Assembly (NCBI GenBank): GCA_030598625.1
Contig: JAUVPO010000073.1
Span: forward strand, 1 to 8,511
Source of the DNA: Deferribacteres bacterium
GTDB taxonomy: Bacteria > Nitrospirota > Thermodesulfovibrionia > UBA6902
Direction: 5' to 3'
Length of the DNA stretch: 8,511 nt
The notes beneath the pieces are model-generated. The model was not told where the DNA came from. It saw only the letters and a list, made by a program, of their open reading frames with translations, and did not search any database. How positions within the stretch are numbered: the first letter of the stretch is position 1; every line of letters begins with the position of its first letter. This document shows, piece after piece, positions 1-5,663 of this stretch. Position numbers and translations under genes: made by a program.

Positions 1-37
1 CTTTTTAGTATCCTTTAAAGACGCAATTTTTATGGCT

Positions 38-123
38 GCCGGCGTGGTGGAATGGCAGACGCGCCGGACTCAAAATCCGGTGGGCTTCGGCCCGTGTGGG
101 TTCAACTCCCACCGCCGGCACCA
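38..123 (+). tRNA. tRNA-Leu (anticodon CAA), CCA encoded
   Basis: This is a complete class II tRNA of 86 nt. The acceptor arms GCCGGCG (38-44) and CGCCGGC pair fully, followed by discriminator A at 120 and a genome-encoded CCA at 121-123. The anticodon stem CCGGA/TCCGG encloses loop CTCAAAA, giving anticodon CAA, which reads UUG leucine codons. A long variable arm with a TTCG-capped stem and a T arm (GTGGG, loop TTCAACT, CCCAC) confirm the leucine type. No clear terminator hairpin follows; only T-rich sequence is seen. Confidence 0.97.
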
Positions 124-474
124 TATTTTACTACTCACTATTTAATGTTTTTAAGGAATGAGCACGTCCACTTCCCCTTACAATACAGTCAGTAACTACC
201 CTCTAACATTATCTTATGATGCAAGGTTACAGTCATGAATCCTTATGTGCAACCTCGTGGCATGCCAATCCTCTCTTATGCTGGTTTTGAATCGGTTTCC
301 AGCCGGCGATATTTCTTTCTGTTATTAAAACTTGTAATGTATGGTTCATTGATAATAATTTCAAACAAATAAATTAAAATAAGGTTGCCATGTTTAGACG
401 TTATGAATTTAAATCATTGGAAATCTTTTTAGATTAAGTAATATATTAATTATAAGATTTAAAGGTGATACTTA
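124..474. other. AT-rich intergenic region without recognisable gene
   Basis: About 350 bp lie between the tRNA and the kinase gene. I see no RNA family, no repeat with long arms and no known protein. The only ORF of note is a possible 45-residue membrane peptide at 235-372 (see findings), which is not convincing enough to call. The last 60 bp become very AT-rich and hold a weak candidate promoter for the kinase gene. Confidence 0.6.
417..444 (+). promoter_or_regulatory. weak candidate sigma70 promoter for the hybrid kinase
   Basis: TTGGAA (417-422) and TAATAT (439-444) are separated by 16 nt; each matches the sigma70 consensus at four of six positions. It would place the transcript start near 451, leaving a short leader with the AAAGGTGAT ribosome site at 461-469. 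In DNA this AT-rich such matches arise easily, so the call is tentative. Confidence 0.25.
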
Positions 475-1701
475 ATGGAAAAGGCAAAGATATTGGTTGT
501 TGAAGATGAAGATATAATGGCTGAACATATACAAATGCGATTACACAGTTATGGATACGTTGTGCCGTTAGTTGTAGCTACAGGAGAGGACGCTATAAAA
601 AAAGTTGATGAGGACAATTTTGATCTGGTGTTGATGGATATCGGTTTACGTGGAGAAATGAGCGGCATTGATGCAGCAGTCCGGATACGCTCGAGATATG
701 ATATCCCTATTATATTTCTCACGTCTAATATAGATGAAAAAATAATGGAACGTGCAAAGTTAACAGAACCATTTGGATATTTAATCAAACCAATTAGAGA
801 AAGAGAGTTGCACAGTACTATCAAGATGGCTCTGTATAAAAACCGTATGGAGAAGAAATTAAGAGAAAACGAAAAAGAATTAAAAAGGCACAGGAACCAC
901 CTTCAGGAACTCGTAAAAGAGCAAACAACTGAGCTGACAAAGACCAATGAACAACTTCAACTCGAAATTGCCGAGCATAAGCAGGCTGAAGAGAGGAAGT
1001 CTCAGCTTCTTGAGGAAGTAGAAAGAATTAATCAAAGATTAAGGGACTTTGTTTATATAGCTTCACACCATCTGAAATCACCGCTTCGTGGAATCGGTGC
1101 ACTGGCAAACTGGATATCTACTGATTATACAGATAAGTTAGATAAAGTCGGCAAAGAGCATTTAGAGTTGCTTGTAAGGAGAGTAGATAGAATGGATGCC
1201 ATAATTGACGGCATTCTGTACTATTTGAAGGTTGAACGTATCGAAAAGGCAAATGTAAATATAAATGAAATAGTGACAGAAGTAATAGACATGATTGCTC
1301 CGCCAGAACATATTAAAATTACAGTTAAAAATGAATTGCCTTCAATATTATGCGAGAAGAAACATATTATAGAGGTCTTTCAGAATTTATTAAGCAATGC
1401 CGTTAACTATATGGATAAACCAGAAGGGATTATCAAGATCGACTGTGTTGAAGATAACGGTTATTGGAAGTTTTGCGTTTCAGATAACGGGCCAGGTATT
1501 GAGGAAAAATATTTTAAAAAGATTTTTCAGATATTCCAGATATTATCAGCTATTGATGGACAAGAAAACACCGGTTTGGGCCTTGCACTCGTAAAAAAGA
1601 CCGTTACAATGTATGGAGGGAAGGTTTGGGTTGAATCTGAAGTTGGTCATGGGAGTACATTTTTTTTTACACTACCAAAAGAACAAAAGACAATTAGTTA
1701 A
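475..1701 (+). CDS. receiver-domain histidine kinase (REC - coiled coil - HisKA - HATPase)
   Basis: Soluble two-component hybrid of 408 aa with no signal peptide or membrane span. Residues 1-120 form a response-regulator receiver: acidic pair E10-D11, phosphoacceptor D55, T83 and K105-P106 are all in place. A charged coiled coil (about 117-190) leads to the dimerisation/phosphoacceptor helix with SHHLKSPLR, H198 being the likely phosphorylated histidine. The ATPase domain shows the N box (N304, N308), the G1 box DNGPGI from D337, an F-box region near 346-357 and the G2 box GLGL from G367. It therefore probably autophosphorylates under control of phosphotransfer to its own receiver, and must pass phosphate to a partner not seen here. 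The residue after H198 is His, not the usual Asp/Glu. Start: AAAGGTGAT lies 5 nt upstream of this ATG. It stands alone, with long gaps on both sides. Partner and signal are unknown. Confidence 0.93.
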   Translation: MEKAKILVVEDEDIMAEHIQMRLHSYGYVVPLVVATGEDAIKKVDEDNFDLVLMDIGLRGEMSGIDAAVRIRSRYDIPIIFLTSNIDEKIMERAKLTEPFGYLIKPIRERELHSTIKMALYKNRMEKKLRENEKELKRHRNHLQELVKEQTTELTKTNEQLQLEIAEHKQAEERKSQLLEEVERINQRLRDFVYIASHHLKSPLRGIGALANWISTDYTDKLDKVGKEHLELLVRRVDRMDAIIDGILYYLKVERIEKANVNINEIVTEVIDMIAPPEHIKITVKNELPSILCEKKHIIEVFQNLLSNAVNYMDKPEGIIKIDCVEDNGYWKFCVSDNGPGIEEKYFKKIFQIFQILSAIDGQENTGLGLALVKKTVTMYGGKVWVESEVGHGSTFFFTLPKEQKTIS

Positions 1702-1848
1702 TCACATCAGTATATGTAAGCGCTTGCCCGCCTTTTTTGAAATCAAACAGTTCTTTTATAATGACGGCTTGTTATGATTCCGGTTTTTCTCTATATTCTA
1801 ACGCAGTAAAAAAATTCAAGAAAAAAAGGGGATTGTACGATAAATAAG

Positions 1849-1961
1849 AGGATGCTGAAAATAAAAGGATGCTGACACATGTTAGGGGACATGGCTGAAG
1901 TTAAAAGATTGGGCTCTTTTAGGTGAGATACTCTCTTTTAAAATCAGTGTCAGCATCCTTT
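1849..1961. repeat. inverted repeat with 15-bp perfect arms plus an extra half copy
   Basis: AAAGGATGCTGACAC (1864-1878) is exactly inverted at 1947-1961. A third, direct copy of AGGATGCTGA sits just outside at 1849-1858. Inside the arms there is further pairing: ATGT/ACAT (1879-1882 with 1889-1892), TGA/TCA (1896-1898 with 1944-1946) and TTAAAAGA/TCTTTTAA (1901-1908 with 1934-1941). The whole could fold into a branched structure. A MITE-like element, a protein-binding palindrome or a structured RNA would all fit. On the - strand the stem is followed by TTTTATTTT, so a terminator for leftward transcription is possible; no such T run follows on the + strand. No clear target-site duplication is seen. 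Confidence 0.7.
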
Positions 1962-2095
1962 GTAAAATTACATTTCAAGAATAAATCAAAGCGGGGAGAG
2001 AAGTCAAGAACCTGATCGGACATTAAAAGTTTTTTTTAAGAAGATAAAGACCGTTTTTGCTTAAGTTATTTGAAAAATATCCGTTAAGCAACATT

Positions 2096-2101
2096 AGGAG
2101 G
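2096..2101 (+). promoter_or_regulatory. strong ribosome binding site AGGAGG
   Basis: AGGAGG at 2096-2101 lies 7 nt before the ATG at 2109. It is among the best Shine-Dalgarno matches in the window, in an otherwise gene-poor stretch, and is the main reason to believe the 30-codon ORF behind it is translated. Confidence 0.7.
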
Positions 2102-2108
2102 ATTAATT

Positions 2109-2201
2109 ATGAATGTGCCTTTTTGTATTGGAAGATGCGGTGTCTGTCCATATTACGAGTCGTGTCAAATGATTAACTTGCATATTACAGAAGAGGAATA
2201 A
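2109..2201 (+). CDS. small cysteine-rich protein (30 aa), function unknown
   Basis: A 30-residue ORF behind a consensus AGGAGG. It has four cysteines, C6, C10, C13 and C19, spaced C-x3-C-x2-C-x5-C within FCIGRCGVCPYYESC, then a short tail ending in three glutamates. There is no signal peptide or membrane segment. Four closely spaced cysteines in so short a chain suggest metal (zinc) or Fe-S binding, or a redox role. The CG-x-CP-x-Y pattern recalls the N-terminal cysteine motif of DUF3795-type proteins as I remember it, but at 30 aa it would be only that motif; this link is inference. It stands alone: the structured palindrome lies upstream, and the thioredoxin gene downstream has its own promoter. 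A chance ORF or a gene remnant cannot be excluded, though the ribosome site and dense cysteines argue against it. Confidence 0.55.
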   Translation: MNVPFCIGRCGVCPYYESCQMINLHITEEE

Positions 2202-2236
2202 TCATAGCTCAATAAAAAGCCTCTCTCAACTGCCCC

Positions 2237-2265
2237 TTGATATAAATTCGGATATTTATTATTAT
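2237..2265 (+). promoter_or_regulatory. sigma70-like promoter for the thioredoxin gene
   Basis: TTGATA (2237-2242) and TATTAT (2260-2265) are spaced exactly 17 nt, each five of six to consensus. The predicted start near 2272 gives a leader of about 72 nt. That leader holds nested inverted repeats (TTGGAA/TTCCAA at 2273-2278 and 2311-2316, around TCTTA/TAAGA at 2280-2284 and 2289-2293). Confidence 0.6.
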
Positions 2266-2343
2266 CACGGTGTTGGAAGTCTTAGTCGTAAGAGTTGATT
2301 TTTCCGTAAATTCCAATGATGTCCGGATTGTAATTATAAATAA

Positions 2344-2883
2344 ATGAGAAAATTCAAGACAATTTATTTGATACTTTTTTTAATAACTGTCTCTATATTA
2401 TTTTCCCCTTTGAACGCAAATCATGCCGAGGGGTTCAGCCCCTGGCCGGTTGATGGTATTACCGGAAAAAACGCCCCTGACTTTACATTAAAAGATATAT
2501 CAGGAAAAGATATCCGCCTTTCATCATTTAAAGGAAGCCCTGTCCTTTTGAATTTCTGGGCCACGTGGTGTCCATATTGCAGAAAAGAGAGGGCGGAACT
2601 TGATTCACTTTATAAGGAATTCAGGGACAGTGGGCTGATTATTATATCGGTTGCTACGGACAAGTCAGTCCAGACTGTAAAGAGATTTATTGAAAAATCA
2701 CCCGCTGATTATATAGTTCTTACTGATAAAGATGGAGAGACGGCATCAACATATCATGTAAGCGGGCTGCCAACGTCGTTTCTGATAGATCGCGACGGTA
2801 AAATCAGGAATAAATTTGTAGGCTTCAGAGAGTGGACCGGCAGTGGTTCGAAAAAACTAATTAATGATATTGTCAAGAAATAG
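2344..2883 (+). CDS. exported TlpA/ResA-like thioredoxin-fold protein
   Basis: A 179-aa thiol-disulfide oxidoreductase of the TlpA/ResA/AhpC-TSA-like group. Residues 1-28 look like a signal peptide or uncleaved anchor: basic start (RKFK), hydrophobic 7-21, and a plausible cleavage after A25 or A28. The mature part begins with the family's APDFTLKDISG segment (44-54). The active site WCPYC has C76 and C79, and the cis-proline loop is at GLPT (P143). It should act in the periplasm or on the outer face of the inner membrane, reducing disulfides, for example in cytochrome c maturation; the substrate is not shown by the sequence. An in-frame TAA directly abuts this ATG, so the start cannot lie further upstream, and no Shine-Dalgarno is visible. 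It has its own promoter at 2237-2265. A 10-bp hairpin overlaps its stop codon. No ccm/res partner genes are nearby. Confidence 0.9.
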   Translation: MRKFKTIYLILFLITVSILFSPLNANHAEGFSPWPVDGITGKNAPDFTLKDISGKDIRLSSFKGSPVLLNFWATWCPYCRKERAELDSLYKEFRDSGLIIISVATDKSVQTVKRFIEKSPADYIVLTDKDGETASTYHVSGLPTSFLIDRDGKIRNKFVGFREWTGSGSKKLINDIVKK

Positions 2884-2897
2884 TCCGTTCTTGACAA
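2870..2897. repeat. inverted repeat spanning the thioredoxin stop codon
   Basis: TTGTCAAGAA (2870-2879) and TTCTTGACAA (2888-2897) form a perfect 10-bp stem with an 8-nt loop that includes most of the TAG stop region. No T run follows, so it is not a standard Rho-independent terminator. The right arm contains the -35 hexamer of the downstream gcvH promoter. Confidence 0.65.
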
Positions 2898-2919
2898 AAA
2901 ATACTCCTATGTTTAGAAT
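2891..2919 (+). promoter_or_regulatory. near-consensus sigma70 promoter for gcvH-lpd
   Basis: A perfect -35 TTGACA (2891-2896) is followed after 17 nt by TAGAAT (2914-2919), five of six to consensus. This is the strongest promoter match in the window. Transcription would start near 2926, giving a leader of about 55 nt, too short for a glycine riboswitch. The leader holds a 6-bp inverted repeat ATAGAA/TTCTAT (2941-2946, 2952-2957). Confidence 0.75.
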
Positions 2920-2980
2920 TTCACACACCTTAATTAAACCATAGAAACCTGTTCTATCAAAATTCGTTAAGGAGGAAAAA

Positions 2981-3367
2981 ATGAATTCCGGAGATGTCAA
3001 ATATCATAAAGAGCATACATGGGTTAAAATCTCAGGGAATAAAGCTACAGTTGGAATTACAGATTACGCGCAGGAATCACTTGGAGATATTGTGTATGTT
3101 GATATACCTGAACTGGAATCCAGTGTTGAGGCCGGAACCGAACTGACTCAAATAGAGTCAACAAAGGCCACATCGTCGGTAATAAGTCCTGTAAGTGGAA
3201 CGGTTATAGAATTTAATGAAGAGTTAACTGATTCACCCGAGACAATCAATGAATCCCCGTATGACAAGGGTTGGATAGCTGTTATTGAGGTAGAAGATGA
3301 TTCAGAACTTGGTAATCTGATGGATGATTCTGAATATGACAAATATATTGAAGAAGAGGCAAAGTAA
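2981..3367 (+). CDS. gcvH: glycine cleavage system H protein
   Basis: A 128-aa lipoyl carrier protein, the usual length of GcvH. The N-terminal part YHKEHTWVKI matches the family's opening strand, followed by VGITDYAQESLGDIVYVDIPE (family core, about 24-44). The lipoylated lysine is K62 in IESTKATSSV, with the hallmark SPVSG just after it. Residues from about 84 (SPETINESPYDKGWI) and the acidic C-terminal helix are also typical. In the cytoplasm the lipoyl arm shuttles the aminomethyl group between the P and T proteins and is reoxidised by Lpd. GcvH-like proteins can also serve lipoate relay or lipoate-linked sulfur metabolism. AAGGAGG at 2969-2975, 5 nt from the ATG, fixes the start. lpd follows after 3 nt, so the two are co-transcribed from the strong promoter at 2891. 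Confidence 0.95.
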   Translation: MNSGDVKYHKEHTWVKISGNKATVGITDYAQESLGDIVYVDIPELESSVEAGTELTQIESTKATSSVISPVSGTVIEFNEELTDSPETINESPYDKGWIAVIEVEDDSELGNLMDDSEYDKYIEEEAK

Positions 3368-3370
3368 ATA

Positions 3371-4759
3371 ATGAAACTTACAGTCCTGGGTGCCGGACCG
3401 GGCGGTTATGTTGCCGCCATTAAGGCTGCTCAGCTTGGCGCTGAAGTTACTGTCATAGAAGAAAGCGAAGTAGGCGGCACATGTCTTAACCGGGGATGTA
3501 TACCGACCAAAACACTTATAGCGTCGGCAGAGGCCCTGCATAAAACAAAAAACGCGCACAGCTTCGGATTAGACCTTGATGGAAACGTTTCTCCGAATAT
3601 TCAGAAGATTGTCGAGAGAAAAAACAAGGTCGTAGGAATACAGGTTAAAGGCATACGCGGTCTTTTTAAATCATGGGGCGTAAGACTCATAGAAGGCCGG
3701 GGGATTATTGCTAATCCCAAAAAAATAAGTGTGACCCTCAAGGACGGTTCAAAAGAAGAAGTTGATACGGATAAAATTATCATTGCCACCGGTTCAAGGC
3801 CGGCCCAGATACCCGTATTCCCTTTTGACGGCAAAAAAATCTTATCCAGTGATAATGCAATAAATCCTGATACAATTCCCGAAAGTCTGCTTATTGTCGG
3901 GGCAGGGGTAATAGGGTGTGAGTTTGCTTTTATTTATAAAGAATTCGGATCTGACGTGACAATGGTGGAGATGATGCCGCGCGCTGTATCAACAGAAGAT
4001 GAAGAAATCTCATCGCTTCTTGAAAGAGAATTAAAGAAAAATAAAATTAAGCTTCTGACAGATACAAGTGTTGAAAAGGTTGATATAAAAGACAAAGGTG
4101 TCTCTGCTCAGCTTTCCGGCGGTAAAGACATAGAGGCCGAAAAGGTCTTAGTATCTATTGGGAGAGCGATAAATAGTGAAAATATCGGTCTTGAACAGGT
4201 TGGCGTTAATAAGGGTCCTCGCGGAGAAATTATCGTTGACAGCGGAATGCAGACAAATATAGAGGGAATTTATGCCATTGGCGATGTTGTGGGCGGCATT
4301 ATGCTTGCCCATCTTGCGTCAAAGGAGGGAATCGTTGCCGTAGAAAACGCGATGGGCGGAAACTCTGAAGTAAATTATGATGTTGTGCCTGCCGCTATTT
4401 TCACAAGTCCCGAGATAGGTTCCGTCGGGTTGAGAGAAAACCAGGCTGTTGAAAAAGGCCTTAAATACAATGTCGGCAGGTTTCATTTCAGGGCGCTTGG
4501 AAAGGCGCATGCAATGGGAGAGATAGCCGGTCTTTTCAAGATCATCGCGGACAAAGAGACCGATAAAATACTTGGCGCGCACATAATAGGTCCGCATGCT
4601 TCTGATTTGATACATGAAGTTGCCCTGGCAATGGAAAAAGGACTTACTGTGAAGGATATTGCGCATACCATCCACGCACACCCGACACTTTCAGAAGGTA
4701 TAATGGAGGCTGCGGAGGATGTACATGACTCAGCAATCCATGCACCCAAGAAGCAATAA
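3371..4759 (+). CDS. lpdA: dihydrolipoamide dehydrogenase (E3 / L protein)
   Basis: A 462-aa flavoprotein disulfide reductase of normal family length, with no N-terminal lipoyl domain. It shows the FAD-binding GAGPGG (7-12), the redox-active disulfide C38/C43 in GGTCLNRGCIPTK, the ATGSRP segment near 139, a second Rossmann motif GAGVIGCEF for NAD, the second FAD-contact motif YAIGDV, and the catalytic His-Glu pair H437/E442 in HAHPTLSE near the C terminus. It oxidises the dihydrolipoyl group with NAD+. Its adjacency to gcvH points to GcvH as its immediate partner, although one Lpd commonly also serves 2-oxoacid dehydrogenases. The start lies 3 nt after the gcvH stop; the AGAGG at 3355-3359 is rather far (11 nt), so coupling to gcvH translation is likely. 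No terminator is seen afterwards. Confidence 0.95.
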   Translation: MKLTVLGAGPGGYVAAIKAAQLGAEVTVIEESEVGGTCLNRGCIPTKTLIASAEALHKTKNAHSFGLDLDGNVSPNIQKIVERKNKVVGIQVKGIRGLFKSWGVRLIEGRGIIANPKKISVTLKDGSKEEVDTDKIIIATGSRPAQIPVFPFDGKKILSSDNAINPDTIPESLLIVGAGVIGCEFAFIYKEFGSDVTMVEMMPRAVSTEDEEISSLLERELKKNKIKLLTDTSVEKVDIKDKGVSAQLSGGKDIEAEKVLVSIGRAINSENIGLEQVGVNKGPRGEIIVDSGMQTNIEGIYAIGDVVGGIMLAHLASKEGIVAVENAMGGNSEVNYDVVPAAIFTSPEIGSVGLRENQAVEKGLKYNVGRFHFRALGKAHAMGEIAGLFKIIADKETDKILGAHIIGPHASDLIHEVALAMEKGLTVKDIAHTIHAHPTLSEGIMEAAEDVHDSAIHAPKKQ

Positions 4760-4832
4760 ATCACATTAAAATAATACTTTCAACTTATTGATATTAAACA
4801 ATATTATGTCTTGTTGAAAATATACCATTCTT

Positions 4833-5663
4833 ATGTCAACGAGGGAAGTAAAAGCAGGTAATGTAAAGATTGGCGGGAAAAATCCTCTTGCCTTTATCGC
4901 GGGGCCATGCGTCATAGAAAATGAAGAATCAGTCCTGAGGACCGCAGAGAAACTTAAAAAATATTCCGAAAGCCAAAGCATCCCTCTGATATTTAAAAGT
5001 TCTTACGACAAGGCTAACAGGACATCGGTTAATTCCTTTAGAGGCCCTGGGATTGAAGAAGGCCTGGAAATACTCAGCAAGGTCAGGGCAGTCACAGGCC
5101 TCCCGGTACTTTCAGATGTCCACTCGGTAAGTGAAGCTAAACAGGCGGCAGAAGTGCTTGATGTCCTGCAGATCCCTGCGTTCTTATCAAGACAGACAGA
5201 TATAATACTCGCAGCCGCCCGTACCGGAAAACCGGTTAATATCAAAAAAGGCCAGTTTCTGGCGCCCGGTGATGTGAAAAACATAATCGACAAGGCGTTA
5301 TCAACCGGCAATAAAGATATAATCATAACTGAAAGAGGTGTGTCTTTCGGATATAATAATCTTGTAGTCGATCTGCGTTCAATACCTATCATACAGAGCT
5401 ATGGATTCCCTGTGGTCTATGACGCAACACACAGTGTTCAACTGCCTGGAGGAAGGGGGAACAGTTCCGGAGGTCAGAGAGAGTTTATCGCCCCGCTTTC
5501 CAGGGCAGCTGTATCTGCCGGCTGTGACGCTGTTTTTATGGAGGTGCATGAAGACCCTGACAAGGCCCCCTGCGATGGGCCGAACATGCTGAAACTTGAC
5601 GAATTTTTTGTTTTGGCAGAGCAGTTGGTGGAACTTGGCCGTCTGGTGAGAGGATGGCAATAA
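4833..5663 (+). CDS. kdsA: Kdo-8-phosphate synthase, metal-dependent type
   Basis: A 276-aa 3-deoxy-D-manno-octulosonate 8-phosphate synthase, full length. It condenses PEP with arabinose-5-phosphate in the cytoplasm for the Kdo of lipopolysaccharide. Family blocks seen in order: AGPCVIE (23-29), KSSYDKANRTS (55-65), SDVHS (94-98), NIKKGQFLAPGD (136-147), FGYNNLVVDLRS (172-183), DATHSVQLPGG (197-207). C26, H200, E237 and D248 align, all with the same offset of 15, with the metal ligands C11, H185, E222 and D233 known from the Aquifex enzyme. This places it in the metal-dependent class, unlike the E. coli enzyme with Asn at the Cys position. The start is weakly supported by ribosome-site sequence, but the only upstream in-frame ATG (4806) runs straight into a stop. 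The 73-bp gap before it contains inverted repeat TTTCAAC/GTTGAAA (4778-4784, 4813-4819) and no clear promoter. kdsD overlaps its stop. Confidence 0.96.
   Translation: MSTREVKAGNVKIGGKNPLAFIAGPCVIENEESVLRTAEKLKKYSESQSIPLIFKSSYDKANRTSVNSFRGPGIEEGLEILSKVRAVTGLPVLSDVHSVSEAKQAAEVLDVLQIPAFLSRQTDIILAAARTGKPVNIKKGQFLAPGDVKNIIDKALSTGNKDIIITERGVSFGYNNLVVDLRSIPIIQSYGFPVVYDATHSVQLPGGRGNSSGGQREFIAPLSRAAVSAGCDAVFMEVHEDPDKAPCDGPNMLKLDEFFVLAEQLVELGRLVRGWQ
5649..5653 (+). promoter_or_regulatory. ribosome site AGAGG deciding the kdsD start
   Basis: AGAGG at 5649-5653 directly touches the ATG at 5654, which is too close to serve it, but lies 9 nt before the ATG at 5663. It therefore favours 5663, whose A is also the last base of the kdsA TAA stop (TAATG overlap), a typical reinitiation arrangement. 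Confidence 0.5.

Larger units (their letters stand above)
1702..2108. other. gene-poor region with structured palindrome
   Basis: Between the kinase and the small Cys-rich ORF there is about 400 bp with no convincing gene. No T-tailed terminator hairpin follows the kinase. It contains an isolated perfect TATAAT at 1757-1762 whose nearest -35-like element (TTGAAA, 1737-1742) is only 14 nt away, and the long inverted repeat described separately. Runs of A or T (for example near 2030-2037) are otherwise featureless. Confidence 0.6.

Noticed and set aside
1660..1668. Run of nine T in the 3' end of the kinase gene as a programmed frameshift or slippage site
   Set aside because: The frame continues cleanly through conserved HATPase sequence (STFFFTLP) to a natural end 10 codons later, so no shift is needed.
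1737..1762. Promoter TTGAAA - TATAAT downstream of the kinase gene
   Set aside because: The -10 is perfect, but the spacer is only 14 nt, there is no extended -10, and no gene starts soon after it. It is kept only as a remark in the intergenic entry.
1891..1926. 11-residue ORF inside the palindromic element, preceded by AGGGGA
   Set aside because: The ribosome-like sequence is too close to the ATG, and the bases are better explained by the internal pairing of the element.
2870..2905. Rho-independent terminator after the thioredoxin gene
   Set aside because: The stem is good, but it is followed by A residues and not by a T run, so it lacks the termination signal on the + strand.
2926..2980. 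Glycine riboswitch upstream of gcvH
   Set aside because: The leader from the predicted start is only about 55 nt and shows just a 6-bp inverted repeat; a glycine riboswitch aptamer needs far more conserved sequence.
5003..5392. Long open frame on the - strand opposite kdsA, 129 codons
   Set aside because: It lies entirely antisense to a highly conserved gene, has no recognisable domain, and is explained by the codon pattern of kdsA. Similar antisense frames opposite lpd, kdsD, pgsA and plsY were rejected for the same reason.
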